A DNA stretch of 64,000 nt from Durusdinium trenchii (GCA_963970005.1 CAXAMN010029027.1:1485420-1549419); one strand, 5' to 3'. Counted from the first letter of the stretch, positions 32,001 to 40,692 are shown. The notes: a model not told the origin generated them from the sequence alone. Numbers and translations: made by a program.

Positions 32001-32534
32001 CAAGAACTATTGCATCATTGTACCTATCACAGAATCATTCTCTTTCTACGTCAACTTCTTAGTACAATCAAAATCGCTGACACAGGTTTCATTGTTTGCT
32101 GGCTTGCCCATCAGCCAATCCATGTGAGATATCTTGGCCCTAGCCGAGCTGCAAACCTGTATTTATTGCGTCTCCATGACACGCTTGAGATTCTGCTCTT
32201 CAAGCATGGTGGAGACCCTGTGCGTATTCAACAGCCTTTGCAATCGTCCCCCTGGTATCGCTCCATGTTTGGTTTCCAAACAAAACCCCAGGGAGTTGGA
32301 ACAGAACGCCTATGCGCCTTTGCAATCCAACAAGAACGCATATGTACAATCACCGAAAAACCATGGACGCATAGCTTTGTTGAGCCAGGTTGTGCTTTGT
32401 GGCGGCTCTCCCACCTTTTGCTAGCAGCAGAGAATAATGTATGCAAGGAACCCTTTGCAAACGTTTGTCACCCTTGCGTTAGGGAACTTTCCTGTCGTTC
32501 TTATTGGGGGGCTACTTCAGGATTGGTGCCTTAG
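29025..32534 (+). CDS. LINE ORF2: USP-like protease plus DNMT3-like cytosine methyltransferase
   Basis: 1169 residues. The N-terminal part resembles a C19 deubiquitinase: Cys box NLNATACYYTAAL (Cys52), CxxC pairs CLSC and CQEC as in a USP finger, and a His box EHFYVLEH (His275) followed by KYDNATGLSQLS (Asp292). Copy 2 keeps all of these (Asp as Asn). Residues 445-650 are a C5 methyltransferase of the DNMT3 type: LSMFDGCGSS (motif I, from about 450), GGSPCTDLTYAG (catalytic Cys545), FLIENAGS (Glu592) and PAKRLRLFFQN (motif VIII). The remaining 500 residues are unknown. DNMT capture by dinoflagellate retroelements has been reported; the protease pairing is my inference. The frame may start before this ATG. 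The stop TAG falls within a CTTA hairpin. Confidence 0.75.
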   Translation: MNGVLQNKRRQSYTQQIQQMISQDVSLQNMDFQDEDIQRAVSLYENLNATACYYTAALRIVSKANWNKQVNFENHIGHRAMVAVAKGWTCASYLPNDDFDHYHLALAMSTLPKDTHMDLLRTYESIVAIIPPPFHDLLGSRVSFTCLSCHRIAEHNVATFIVTGLPTGLLLHIAFFEAAFPWSEHLLPIGCDNGINAGQECQECASNFNWATISCSPCRLVWLHFQRERQPLATDYEKLLDKDTFQSSGQIWQCIALVIHQGPDPLNGEQQPCEHFYVLEHENVNSTTLKYDNATGLSQLSVSQIKAGDRICGILYRHATISSTWSHTRPPKRMSNIVRGKDSKRAKNKFGQREVSAPKRKQAIKRAIDAGNRTDTIGLVPISMNELQATYIPEKLCPPPPGDATIPAEQLKAVETSLSQSSQADHLASPASPFDQPMQSCESNPPYAVLSMFDGCGSSLDILIEKFGYRPKVCVLCERDETLRYLVAEKHGISVNVQWIHSLKGGIFLYANDVDILFDDGARILREFVTLSDCCHVFVIGGSPCTDLTYAGQEHGRLGICGPDSVFFFTMHLALYLLGTVLPKTHIRFLIENAGSMHYDHFTFIRACLGLAHITRDKMTWCTSKISPAKRLRLFFQNNILHDTVDSQVLCQEDLQWPADWKPLSIHDKGKFRDVFIKPFMRPLEVLSDTALHYSWTSYHPAALLWRTSYWHTHERFAVIANMFTDSSVPAFQWSDFIPAIYYPAWRRFLSCFYNKTSSNPEKDAVLRDVLPLFHNSSIRVPFRFLTDTEVLQVSGLSRNFATISRLKHVLHSHTIRSFVGNSFHPKLISLAIGTPDHVRAWIQGKTECFFGVASPDDVRQGYISFRQTIENNLKISGRSTQITIAPEPYRHINYRNLVMSPVKKPPIAQPIVTQKLPHYLTKEAIDNSNKHRRDQRFDILGKEPLTKFLTDLNLLDYAEQAVVPQWIFFNEEIVQALCTLSADSDALNVYQQELLHHCTYHRIILFLRQLLSTIKIADTGFIVCWLAHQPIHVRYLGPSRAANLYLLRLHDTLEILLFKHGGDPVRIQQPLQSSPWYRSMFGFQTKPQGVGTERLCAFAIQQERICTITEKPWTHSFVEPGCALWRLSHLLLAAENNVCKEPFANVCHPCVRELSCRSYWGATSGLVP

Positions 32535-32877
32535 CATCTGTCTTGAAAGCGCACGGGCAGCCCACCCACAACTCCAAGAAGCTATCTGGCAAGCAGATAA
32601 ATTGCCCAACTACTGTCTGCTGCTCATCCACCAATTGGAAACCCCTGAAGCCAGCAATAGTGAAAGGCTGATCTCCCTGACGCCCACACCACACAACCAG
32701 CATCCAGTTCTCCCAGAAATCAGTGTAACAGAACAAGCCGCTGCTTGCATCCCTACTGAGGCTTGTATCGATGATTGTCAGCTTATGACACTCAAATCAG
32801 TTTGGTACGCCTGCACGCAAGGAGAGATTTCAGCAAAGATTTTTCACAGTGCTAAGGCACTGCTACACGCTGAATGA
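32437..32877 (+). CDS. Linking ORF between the methyltransferase and endonuclease parts
   Basis: 146 residues in the +1 frame relative to ORF2, overlapping it by 98 bases. It ends in TGA whose bases overlap the ATG of the next ORF (ATGA at 32874-32877). Such an overlap is a known way to couple translation in LINEs. The text has no recognised domain. It may instead be the natural continuation of ORF2 after a frame change near the G6 run at 32505-32510. Copy 2 lacks this region, so no comparison is possible. Confidence 0.5.
   Translation: MYARNPLQTFVTLALGNFPVVLIGGLLQDWCLSICLESARAAHPQLQEAIWQADKLPNYCLLLIHQLETPEASNSERLISLTPTPHNQHPVLPEISVTEQAAACIPTEACIDDCQLMTLKSVWYACTQGEISAKIFHSAKALLHAE
32516..32547 (+). 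repeat. CTTA-loop hairpin, 14-position stem, contains the ORF2 stop
   Basis: Arms at 32516-32529 and 32534-32547 pair with one mismatch. The TAG stop of ORF2 (32532-32534) is made by the last two loop bases and the first base of the 3' arm. Seventeen bases from the loop and 3' arm recur exactly at 51032-51048. Confidence 0.85.
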
Positions 32878-34943
32878 CGCGATTATGTCATCTACCTATT
32901 AAATCTCTCCGATTAGTGCAGCGTACCCTCTCTACTGGCCTCAAAGCAGCATATTGGCATATCAACCGACAAACAAATGCATCTATTACGCAAGTCTCCT
33001 CCCTCCACTTCCTTATACATTTTATCTACCCCCGTCTGCCATACCGGCAGATCATGATTCAGGACCTCCTTAACGTGTGTGGCTTTGACGACAATGTCAA
33101 CTTGTCTGATGCTCTCCTCTCTTTACGAGTCAATATTGGCAAGTTCACAGACTGTATAGTCACAGACCCATCCGCGACTGTCGGCGACACTTCGTTCATT
33201 CTTCCAAATGAAATACAATCCCTACGCCACATCCCCACGAGGTTCTGGCAACTCTGCCACAAAATTCTACAATTCCGGGAGCAGAGACCGAGTAATTTGC
33301 CAGTCTCTGTCAAAGGAATTCACTCTTGGAATCTCAATAGCTGGTCTCCTGGACTTCCCACCAATGTGCACAAGACTTGGATAGTCAAAGCTATGTTGAA
33401 ACAGGCCCCTGTATTATTACAGGAAACAAAATGGGATCAAGCCAATCTCCAATACTTATCCCACACGTGGCCTGACATCAAAGTAGTTGCTACTTTAGCC
33501 AAACACAATCCGGGTGGGCAAGCTGGAGTTGCGATCCTGTTTCCTCCAGGCTGGAAGGTCCTAGAAGAACGTATTTTGGTTCAACATTACGCAGTTGCTG
33601 CCCGCGTTGAATACCAAGCTTGCACTATATGGCTTGTCTCGATCTATATACCTCCGAGCAGCCCTAAGGCTTTCGTATCCAACACTCTACAAACCATTAT
33701 CGCGCTGACTGATTATCCAGTCTTTGTAGGAGGAGACTTTAATCGGTGTGATCAAAATCATTTTCACACGTGGGATGACTTCCTAGTGCAGGCTGGACTC
33801 ACTGATGTTGACCCTGCACTTCCTACTTACAAGTACCAAGACCAGGAATCCTCGCTTGATAGATTTTTGGTACCTAGTCTCTTCCTTGACGCAACGCAAC
33901 TCTTTGCTTGCATTTATGGCAGGTACCGGATCGATACTTGCCATCACAAAGCTCTGATGCTCAGGCTAAAGATGAAACCGCGACTTCGACCACATCCACA
34001 GTCTGAAAAGCATCACACCATACCGACTCAAGTTTTTCTTGATCCAACGATTGCATCAGAAAGTCTACAGGCAGTTGCAAGACAAGCTTCCCTACTTGCT
34101 CTCAAACGAAAAATCTCGCTAGCGCAGGAGACTAAGCCTGCTAGTGTTGTGTTATCACATCACAGTCGTGCCATAGTTTGGAGTTGGTGGAGGACTCATT
34201 CTTGTCACTTCAAAAAATTGGCTCCGTTAAAGCGACTATACAAACTTCTTGGCAAAGAACAAACGCACCTGCATATACGACAGGAAGAACTACGCCTATT
34301 GTATGAGCAGAGTGCGGATACTGACCTGCTACAGTCCTGGCAAATTCAGCAGGGATGCCTTCTGATTCCAGCTACTGTCATAGCTTCCGCTTTACAAGCA
34401 GCTGAAGTCGCAACTGCGACAAACACACAGATGCCCTTTGGCACTGACAATACAGACCCAGTTCAGCGAACTCGAAGGCAAAAAATCTTTTGGGATAGAT
34501 TCAAAACTGTGTGCCCCAAGGGCACCTTCTATCATGGTCCATTGTTGCAACATAATGGCCAAGAATGTCGTACTGCCCTTGAGTATGATGAAGCCATGCT
34601 TGCTACTCGAGACTTTTGGTTCACGCACCCTGTTCAGTATGATCGAGATTGGCATGACACGCTTTCGGCTTACCGACGGTGTGTCGTGCCGTGGCCTGTC
34701 ATTCCGGAGCCCACGGAGCAAGACTATGTCGAACATCTCCTCCTTACTAAGGATTCTGCTCCGGGCCCTGATGGGCTACCTTATGCTCTTTGGCGGATGT
34801 TCCCGCAGCAAACTGCTGCGATCCTTCAGGATGACTTTCATCACATTTTAGCTGGTGCGCTAGCACCACCCACCCAGGTAGGAGTATGGATCCCAAAAGC
34901 CAAACAGGGGCCCACGGCTGATTTTTTTCGGGGGGGCCTTTAG
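32874..34943 (+). CDS. LINE endonuclease and start of reverse transcriptase, copy 1 (frame broken)
   Basis: 689 residues. After an unknown N-terminal 150 residues comes an apurinic-type endonuclease: start IHSWNLNSW, LLQETKWD (Glu, codon at 33423), GGDFNRCD (Asp, codon at 33735) and DTCHHKALML as the final His box. It nicks target DNA to prime reverse transcription. The RT then begins with SAPGPDGLPYALW and WIPKAKQGPTADFF. The frame ends at 34941-34943 just after T7 and G7 runs. Copy 2, which reads straight through here, has five bases fewer, so this stop is due to an indel or assembly error rather than a natural terminus. Confidence 0.8.
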   Translation: MTRLCHLPIKSLRLVQRTLSTGLKAAYWHINRQTNASITQVSSLHFLIHFIYPRLPYRQIMIQDLLNVCGFDDNVNLSDALLSLRVNIGKFTDCIVTDPSATVGDTSFILPNEIQSLRHIPTRFWQLCHKILQFREQRPSNLPVSVKGIHSWNLNSWSPGLPTNVHKTWIVKAMLKQAPVLLQETKWDQANLQYLSHTWPDIKVVATLAKHNPGGQAGVAILFPPGWKVLEERILVQHYAVAARVEYQACTIWLVSIYIPPSSPKAFVSNTLQTIIALTDYPVFVGGDFNRCDQNHFHTWDDFLVQAGLTDVDPALPTYKYQDQESSLDRFLVPSLFLDATQLFACIYGRYRIDTCHHKALMLRLKMKPRLRPHPQSEKHHTIPTQVFLDPTIASESLQAVARQASLLALKRKISLAQETKPASVVLSHHSRAIVWSWWRTHSCHFKKLAPLKRLYKLLGKEQTHLHIRQEELRLLYEQSADTDLLQSWQIQQGCLLIPATVIASALQAAEVATATNTQMPFGTDNTDPVQRTRRQKIFWDRFKTVCPKGTFYHGPLLQHNGQECRTALEYDEAMLATRDFWFTHPVQYDRDWHDTLSAYRRCVVPWPVIPEPTEQDYVEHLLLTKDSAPGPDGLPYALWRMFPQQTAAILQDDFHHILAGALAPPTQVGVWIPKAKQGPTADFFRGGL
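34922..34936 (+). other. Frameshift site in LINE copy 1 RT (T7-C-G7 run)
   Basis: The same place in copy 2 (around 60421-60434) is shorter by five bases and keeps DFFRPLGMPDTLD in one frame. The homopolymer context makes a sequencing or assembly error as likely as a real mutation. Confidence 0.7.
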
Positions 34944-34945
34944 GC

Positions 34946-37900
34946 ATGCCTGACACGCTTGACAGACTGCAAGATGGCACAGTTGCTGCTATCCTGTTTC
35001 GAGTCACCAGGCATAGTTTCCACCCTGCCCAAACTTTGCTCAACTCCTTTCGAGAACCGCAAAGGGCAGTGCTAGAAGTGCAAGGAGTTCTGGAGGGCTC
35101 GTCCCCGGCTTCTGCCCTCTTTGCTGATCTATCCAAAGCATTTGAGCGCATTAATGCACATTGGATCCTTCACATATTACGCATTCGACAGTGCTCCCCT
35201 TGGGTCCTCCAATTTGCGCGCTATCTCTTGTTTGGTAGAAGAATCAGACACAAAGTACAAGGGCGGCTTTTACCTGCGAGAAATGTGCATTCTGGAGTTG
35301 ATATGGGGCGATCCACATCAGTATATTTCTTCTGCCTTGCCATGGATCCTATTTTTGTCGTTCTCAATCAAATTCCGCAAGTTTTAGTTGTTGCAGGATA
35401 TGTTGATGACACTACGATAGTTGGTCGGCAAACAGACCCGAACTGGGTCCGAGAGGTTTTTCAGAACATAAGAAAATGGAAGTCTGCTGGTATTGTCATG
35501 GACACACATCACTGTTGGCAAGTCGGATTTTCCAGCAGAGCTCTTGACGAAAACATGCTGCACAGAGTTGAAGATGTCTGGGGTCATGTAACTCCTATTC
35601 ATGAATCAGGACAAGCCACTTGCAGTGCTGCGCTGCAACGTGTCCCTGGATATGCACGTCGCTTTGTCCTTAGACACGGTGACCACTGCATACATATGGC
35701 CTCAGAGGCCATACCCAGACTGGTAACTGAAGGGCACCCCATGCTTTGCCAATTGGCTGCTAGTCCATGCCAGTGCCGATCCAAAACACAACTGCTCACA
35801 AATGTCAGTTACGCTGCTGAGCAACTGTTCTGTCTGGACCAAGCAGGCCTAGGCGGCCAGTGCATAGTGCCGTCAACAGTCAACCTTGGCCTAACAATCC
35901 ATACAGGGTGGACATGTCAACTCACCAATGAGACCATGGTCAAAATACCGTTGCAATTATCTCTTACCACTCTGCTGTCAAAGCAGCTGGTGAAATTCCG
36001 GACGAGGCTTGCTGCTGCTAATCGGGCCAACCTTAGCATCCATATGAAGATTATTTACTTTAACACCTTCTCGCTGAGCCTCTTTTACTACTCGCAAACA
36101 CAGCGTTTCTTTTCACCCAAGCTTCTCAAGCCGCTGTACCACGCAATGGCAGAATTTTCGCTACAGCGACATTGGTTCCCACAACACCTATTGGTTGGGC
36201 TCTGCAGGTGGTTACGCATAGGCCCACTGCTTGACCCAACCATCATGCAGGCAGTCTCCCTCTTTGGATGCTACTTACGGCAAGGACATAGGTCCCTTGC
36301 AGAAGATCAAGAAGGCTCGTACGCTATACAAATCCAACAATGTTGGAAGTATTGGCAGCAGCAGCTTCCTGCTGAAGACATACAGCGCCTCTTAGCTCTC
36401 TTAAAACAAAACAATACCCCGGCGCAGAGGGCGAGTGGATTTAAGCAGCTCTTCAAACAACTCGCCATTGGCAGATTGCTTGCAGCCTCACATAGGCACC
36501 TGGCTGCACGGATATGCAAGAATGGTTGGGCCATGGGGCCCTCCATCCTGTTTTTGGACTGGCTAGCGGATCTACCTACCACTCAGGTAGGGGCAGTGCC
36601 GCGCTATGCTGTTTTACGATGGGCTCTAGGAGAAGATGCTGACTTTTGGCTGCCCCTCAGGGGCAAGCTCAGTCGCAGTCAACTTTGCGTTTGGTGTCAC
36701 AACCATACACGATGCTTTCCATGCGGACCAGGATATGGAGCACTCTGTCCGACCTGCCTTCTGCCTGCTACTCCAATGGATATTACCTTGACCACCCTCC
36801 CTGAAGAAAGCAAGAGTTTTCTCCATTTTCATCAAATTCTCGTGCCTGAGCCCAAGCAACTGCCCCCAGCATTTTCTCGACTACTATCCTCAGTAGGCTG
36901 TCGCGCGAATAACTCCTATGTTCCTTGTGTGCTTTGTCAGGGTGGTTACAACTCTGTCGATCATTGGTTATCCTTCTGTCCGGTTGTACACCTCACCTGG
37001 CTTGCTCTGTGGGCTGCTCCTGCACCAGAGATCAATTGGCGGATAGTGCCGTCCCGCAGCATAGGAGTAGCACTTTGCTACACGCTTTTCCACCTGAGGC
37101 GGCTGGTTACCGAGTATGGCGGACTCCGACCGAACATTGCGTGTGTGCGTCACTGCAGTATTTCACATCACGTGCTTGACCTCTGGCAGCGTATCTATTC
37201 TTCGCTACCTAGTACGCTGCTTAACCACTTCCGTGCTCCACCACAACCGAGCAGTACTGCGTGTACTGACTCCACTAAAATTCGAACGCAGCGCTTCCCT
37301 GCGGTTTTACTTGAAGCGGCCTTGCTCCCGCCTAAGGGACTTGCAACGACTCAGCCCTTTGCTAAAGGAGATACGATTGCTACTTTTGCTAAGCAGGATC
37401 ACCGCCTCCGTTTGCTCCTTTCACAACACCGAAAGCTTCCCTTTCCCACAGCAACCGCATGCCTCGTCCCCTTTTCATGCCACTGCGGGGCCACGCACTT
37501 GCGTTTGCAAGCCATGGACGATTTGTCTGCAAATACTATCCTCCTGCTAGGTGAACCTCAAGAATGGCAAGGTTGCTTGGTACAATTTGACGGCTCTGCG
37601 CACAAGCACACGCAAACTGGAGGAGCAGGAGTCAGCCTACTGCATGTAACGCCGTCTTCCACCTCCCTTGTCCAGTGGCTTTCCATCCCCTTACTTTCTT
37701 GCTCTGATAATGTAGTAGCAGAAGCACATGCCTGTAGGGCTGCCATAAACCTTGCATTTGAGTATTATGTCTCCTGCATGTCCAAAGGCATCCCCATTGA
37801 CAGTGTTGTAGTGCAAGGTGACATCTTGCCAGTAATCAACTACCTGCAATACAAAGGTAGAATTAAAAAACCTGCGGTTGTCGCCATTTTAGAACAATGC

Positions 37901-39151
37901 CAGCACTTGCTTGCCCGGGCGCCTTGTTTGTTTCGCTTGGTCTATCTGCCAAGGGAGTGCAACCGGCTAGCAGACTACTTTGCAGGTCAGGCTAGTGCTG
38001 CAGCTAGGAAGGCGGATAACAACCCACTTGTTCCCTTGCATCATGTAGCGCTCCCGCCTTTTCACTTGGTGCAAGCCCTGGGCTTCATTATTCAACAGGG
38101 AGATGCAATGCAAGCCCCTGCCTTCGTTCTCACAGAGTGCCCTTCTCCCACGCCCCAGGAAATGCATACACTACTCCGAAGGCACCCACACTACAAATGG
38201 GTTGCAATGGACTACATTGCCTTGGCAGTATCGTCCTCTCATCGCCTCAACGTAGGGTACAAGCCCACGGTCGACTCCATGGGCGGTCGATTTTATTCAG
38301 TTGGCAATGCCGCGCAACGCCTGCCGCGTCAGGTTCGGCTGCTTCTCTTTGGCAACTCACATTGGGAGATAGACATTAGTGGAGCACACTATGAGCTCAT
38401 GAGGCGGCAATGCAGGGCAGCTGAGGTTCATTTATCACTACTGCCAATTACGCAAATGAGAAGCTACCTCACAAGAGCTCTTAGGGCACAGATTGCCGAA
38501 ACTGACATTAGCCTCCTGGTCAAGACATGGCCACTAGTCATCATTAACAGCGCCACTCCACAGGAAGCTATAGAATACCTTAACAAACGCATCCAAATGG
38601 AACCGTCACATCACCTGGTGAGCTTTGCACGGGAAGTGTTCGCTGCTAGCCGTTATGCCATGCATCATCCTCCCTCATGGTGCCCTTCTGGGCCAGAAAG
38701 GACAGGTCGAGGAGCACCCTTTCACTATTTCGAGGTCCTGGAGCAGCAGGTTACATGGGCTGCTTACTCCTTCTTGCAGCCGCGGGTAGGTTTCGTCTCG
38801 GCCATCTGGTTGCATGATGGCTTTTGGGTTGCCCCTCGACCGGAGAATGACACGCTCGAGGCCCTCAATACCCATCTCTGCCAGACCTTTGGCTTTGACC
38901 CTACCGAGCCGCCACTGATGCGGTGTGACTCTCTGCAACCCAAGTTTGCTCAGTTGCTGTCTGAATGTGCTTCTGCGGCCCCTGTCATCGGTTCGCACTC
39001 CCATGCCTCCTCGCAAGGACCTCTCCCTGAGGTCGTGCGCATACACAGGAAACGCACTTTTACTGGCGCGCACCCAACACAACAAGAAGCACTCGAACAG
39101 CGACTCGCAAAAAGAATTAAAGCGCAACATGCTAAGCGGCGACGCGCATGA
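34946..39151 (+). CDS. LINE RT, zinc fingers, RNase H and polymerase-like C-terminal domain, copy 1
   Basis: 1401 residues continuing the RT after the frameshift (its ATG is internal, MPDTLDRLQDG). RT: ADLSKAFERINA, GRSTSVYFF and GYVDDTTIVG (Asp154, codon at 35405). Mid-region zinc motifs are CVWC/CPTC and CVLC with HWLSFC, as in other LINEs. RNase H: FDGSAHKH (Asp882), AEAHACRAAI, VVQGDILPVI and ECNRLADYF. The last 330 residues contain QRLPRQVRLLLFG, then WEIDISGAHYELMRR (Asp1143) and, 148 residues later, IWLHDGFWVAP (Asp1291). These resemble motifs A and C of superfamily-A polymerases, most like the TVpol family. The last assignment is an inference from motifs; the rest is secure. Confidence 0.8.
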   Translation: MPDTLDRLQDGTVAAILFRVTRHSFHPAQTLLNSFREPQRAVLEVQGVLEGSSPASALFADLSKAFERINAHWILHILRIRQCSPWVLQFARYLLFGRRIRHKVQGRLLPARNVHSGVDMGRSTSVYFFCLAMDPIFVVLNQIPQVLVVAGYVDDTTIVGRQTDPNWVREVFQNIRKWKSAGIVMDTHHCWQVGFSSRALDENMLHRVEDVWGHVTPIHESGQATCSAALQRVPGYARRFVLRHGDHCIHMASEAIPRLVTEGHPMLCQLAASPCQCRSKTQLLTNVSYAAEQLFCLDQAGLGGQCIVPSTVNLGLTIHTGWTCQLTNETMVKIPLQLSLTTLLSKQLVKFRTRLAAANRANLSIHMKIIYFNTFSLSLFYYSQTQRFFSPKLLKPLYHAMAEFSLQRHWFPQHLLVGLCRWLRIGPLLDPTIMQAVSLFGCYLRQGHRSLAEDQEGSYAIQIQQCWKYWQQQLPAEDIQRLLALLKQNNTPAQRASGFKQLFKQLAIGRLLAASHRHLAARICKNGWAMGPSILFLDWLADLPTTQVGAVPRYAVLRWALGEDADFWLPLRGKLSRSQLCVWCHNHTRCFPCGPGYGALCPTCLLPATPMDITLTTLPEESKSFLHFHQILVPEPKQLPPAFSRLLSSVGCRANNSYVPCVLCQGGYNSVDHWLSFCPVVHLTWLALWAAPAPEINWRIVPSRSIGVALCYTLFHLRRLVTEYGGLRPNIACVRHCSISHHVLDLWQRIYSSLPSTLLNHFRAPPQPSSTACTDSTKIRTQRFPAVLLEAALLPPKGLATTQPFAKGDTIATFAKQDHRLRLLLSQHRKLPFPTATACLVPFSCHCGATHLRLQAMDDLSANTILLLGEPQEWQGCLVQFDGSAHKHTQTGGAGVSLLHVTPSSTSLVQWLSIPLLSCSDNVVAEAHACRAAINLAFEYYVSCMSKGIPIDSVVVQGDILPVINYLQYKGRIKKPAVVAILEQCQHLLARAPCLFRLVYLPRECNRLADYFAGQASAAARKADNNPLVPLHHVALPPFHLVQALGFIIQQGDAMQAPAFVLTECPSPTPQEMHTLLRRHPHYKWVAMDYIALAVSSSHRLNVGYKPTVDSMGGRFYSVGNAAQRLPRQVRLLLFGNSHWEIDISGAHYELMRRQCRAAEVHLSLLPITQMRSYLTRALRAQIAETDISLLVKTWPLVIINSATPQEAIEYLNKRIQMEPSHHLVSFAREVFAASRYAMHHPPSWCPSGPERTGRGAPFHYFEVLEQQVTWAAYSFLQPRVGFVSAIWLHDGFWVAPRPENDTLEALNTHLCQTFGFDPTEPPLMRCDSLQPKFAQLLSECASAAPVIGSHSHASSQGPLPEVVRIHRKRTFTGAHPTQQEALEQRLAKRIKAQHAKRRRA
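35658..35683 (+). repeat. CTTA-loop hairpin inside RT coding sequence
   Basis: Arms GTCGCTTTGTC and GACACGGTGAC pair with one mismatch. The homologous site in copy 2 (61148-61173) has A in place of G and a Watson-Crick pair there. It encodes RFVLRHGDH. Confidence 0.7.
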
Positions 39152-39553
39152 TAATTCGTGCTGTGAGCCAACAAAGCAAGCAGCCCCCTGTTTGAATAAT
39201 TTCTCGTCGCTATCTTTGCCAGCGCGTGTTTCTTCCTTAGTTAAGATTGACATGGGAGTAAAAGCAGCCACTAGATCTCCTTCCTACTGGCTGTTTGTAT
39301 TGCTCATTGTCTTTTATTTTGTTATGTGCTTGTCAGTTGTGCTGTGACTGGTACAAAATTTCTGCTCTGATTCCGCTATCTGGGCTCAAACCGCTGCGAT
39401 ATATCAGACAGCTTTCACCAACGAATGGTAGGGGGATTGCTCCTACAATCCCTGTCCTACACAGCAGAACACTTCAGCCTGAGTGAGAGGGTTAGGACCT
39501 TAGTCCTGATCCTCAAGGAAAGGAGCACATAGTCTGTAGGACTTGTCCTCCGA
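39152..39553 (+). other. 3' UTR of LINE copy 1 and spacer
   Basis: No credible gene. It carries a CTTA hairpin at 39487-39514, and GATCCTCAAGG just after it may be a worn leader relic before the next ORF. Confidence 0.4.
39487..39514 (+). repeat. CTTA-loop hairpin, 12 bp stem
   Basis: Arms GAGGGTTAGGAC and GTCCTGATCCTC pair fully (two G-T pairs), 39 bases before the ATG of the next ORF. Confidence 0.85.
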
Positions 39554-40438
39554 ATGGACGTTGGGCCGGGGGGATTGGACCTCACTCCCTTTGCTCGCCA
39601 GATCTATAAACACCCTGACGTGGAGGTACACTTTGTCCAGATCAACATCAAGCTAGCCCAAAGGCAGCTCCCGCTACGACTGGCTGCTGCTGGTTTCCCA
39701 AGGACTCCAATCGAGGATGGTACATGCCCTCGAATATTGGAAATGCAATTAGTTGCTGTTCCACCTGAAATGCGCAGATCCACCCTTGTACTTCCTAGTG
39801 GGCAGGTCCTTTTTCCCTTTGAAGATTCACCACACATCACAAATGATGGTGTTCTCCTGCATGGTAGGAGTGCCCTACAAAGGGCAATTGTTTATCGCAT
39901 TCTTCAACAATCAGAATGTATATCTCCCAATGGATGGGTGGTAGCGCGAGGACAGGCCAGACCTCCAGAACCGGGGGAGGTTGTAGCCTCTCTCCCTTTC
40001 TCACAGCTCTATGCCTTGCCAGCTGTACCTGACGCCCCACCTCGTCCGACACCACCAATCCCGCCCTGGCTGTTGCCGCAAAGTCGCCCCACCCCCGTCC
40101 AAGAGCAGACAACTCGAACATGTGGAGGTGCAAATTTGCCACAAGCCGACACAGTGCGCCCCCCTGCCCAGCTAGGTGTCTATGCATTGCAGGCTCTTAC
40201 GGAACAGGATGTGAGTGCTGGTCAAGATGTGCCATACGCACGACTTAGTAGAGAACTCATCACTCGTGCCAGTACAGTGCGAGTACTAGCGTGCGACATC
40301 CAACGCACCCTTCAAAACATACATGCACGTCGACAGCATTGCAATGTACAGCCAGGGGCCAATGCGTGCTGGGCACTAGCTAGCGAAATGGACATGATAC
40401 TTACCGCCCTGAGAGAGACGCAGAGTGCTACCACATGA
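39554..40438 (+). CDS. 294-residue protein of unknown function
   Basis: ATG 39554 to TGA 40436. A globular N-terminal half (about 150 residues, beginning MDVGPGGLDLTPFARQIY) is followed by a Pro-rich linker (PPRPTPPIPPWLL) and a helical C-terminal segment rich in Ala/Leu/Arg. No catalytic motif or family was recognised. It lies between LINE copy 1 and the giant helicase ORF on the same strand, with a CTTA hairpin just upstream, and it has no introns. It may be a third gene of the repeated unit; no second copy lies in the window to confirm this. Confidence 0.55.
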   Translation: MDVGPGGLDLTPFARQIYKHPDVEVHFVQINIKLAQRQLPLRLAAAGFPRTPIEDGTCPRILEMQLVAVPPEMRRSTLVLPSGQVLFPFEDSPHITNDGVLLHGRSALQRAIVYRILQQSECISPNGWVVARGQARPPEPGEVVASLPFSQLYALPAVPDAPPRPTPPIPPWLLPQSRPTPVQEQTTRTCGGANLPQADTVRPPAQLGVYALQALTEQDVSAGQDVPYARLSRELITRASTVRVLACDIQRTLQNIHARRQHCNVQPGANACWALASEMDMILTALRETQSATT

Positions 40439-40563
40439 AGGGCTTCCAGAGTTAACCAGACCAACCTAGGCAACTAAGTTGTGGCTGACCAACTAGCGAG
40501 CATACTAACTCGCAACACGGGCCCCTTTACCTACGTAGCAAGCTACGGACCAAAGTTCTTTCT

Positions 40564-40584
40564 CCGGTAGTTGTGTTTCTCAAG
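40564..40584 (+). other. Possible worn spliced-leader relic
   Basis: CCG, TAG and a terminal CTCAAG occur in leader order with T-rich spacing (one inserted G, two lost), 109 bases before the ATG of the next ORF. Weaker than the relics at 25750 and 54901. Confidence 0.4.
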
Positions 40585-40692
40585 CTCATCGCATGAGACT
40601 AAGAGAGCCTGCTGCTGTTCAGGCTCGAAGTAGAACAGTGACCGCGCGCCTCTGCCCAGCCTGGCCAAAACAAACAGTAGCTGTTGCTGCCC

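Larger units (their letters stand above)
25750..39486 (+). mobile_element. LINE-type retrotransposon, copy 1 (nearly complete)
   Basis: About 13.7 kb from a spliced-leader relic to the 3' flank. Order: hairpin-rich 5' UTR, ORF1, a USP-like plus DNMT3-like ORF, a short linking ORF, AP-type endonuclease, RT, zinc fingers, RNase H and a polymerase-like C-terminal domain. A second copy from 54901 shares the same order and protein motifs but has many silent differences, so the proteins have been under selection. The RT frame is interrupted at 34922-34936. The 3' end is uncertain (the last stop is at 39151). Confidence 0.8.

Noticed and set aside
35658-35683. Idea that the three 5' UTR hairpins are homologous to the CTTA hairpin in RT
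   Set aside because: Only the loop and four stem bases are shared; the RT hairpin is fixed in both copies as coding sequence.
38675-39271. Minus-strand ORF of 198 codons over the end of LINE copy 1
   Set aside because: Antisense to the polymerase-like domain, whose motifs are conserved on the + strand.
40470-40535. Further short inverted repeats near 40470 and 40525 (CAAC/GTTG; CGTAG/CTACG with CAAG between)
   Set aside because: Four or five pairs only and other loops; not distinguishable from chance, so left out of the CTTA family.
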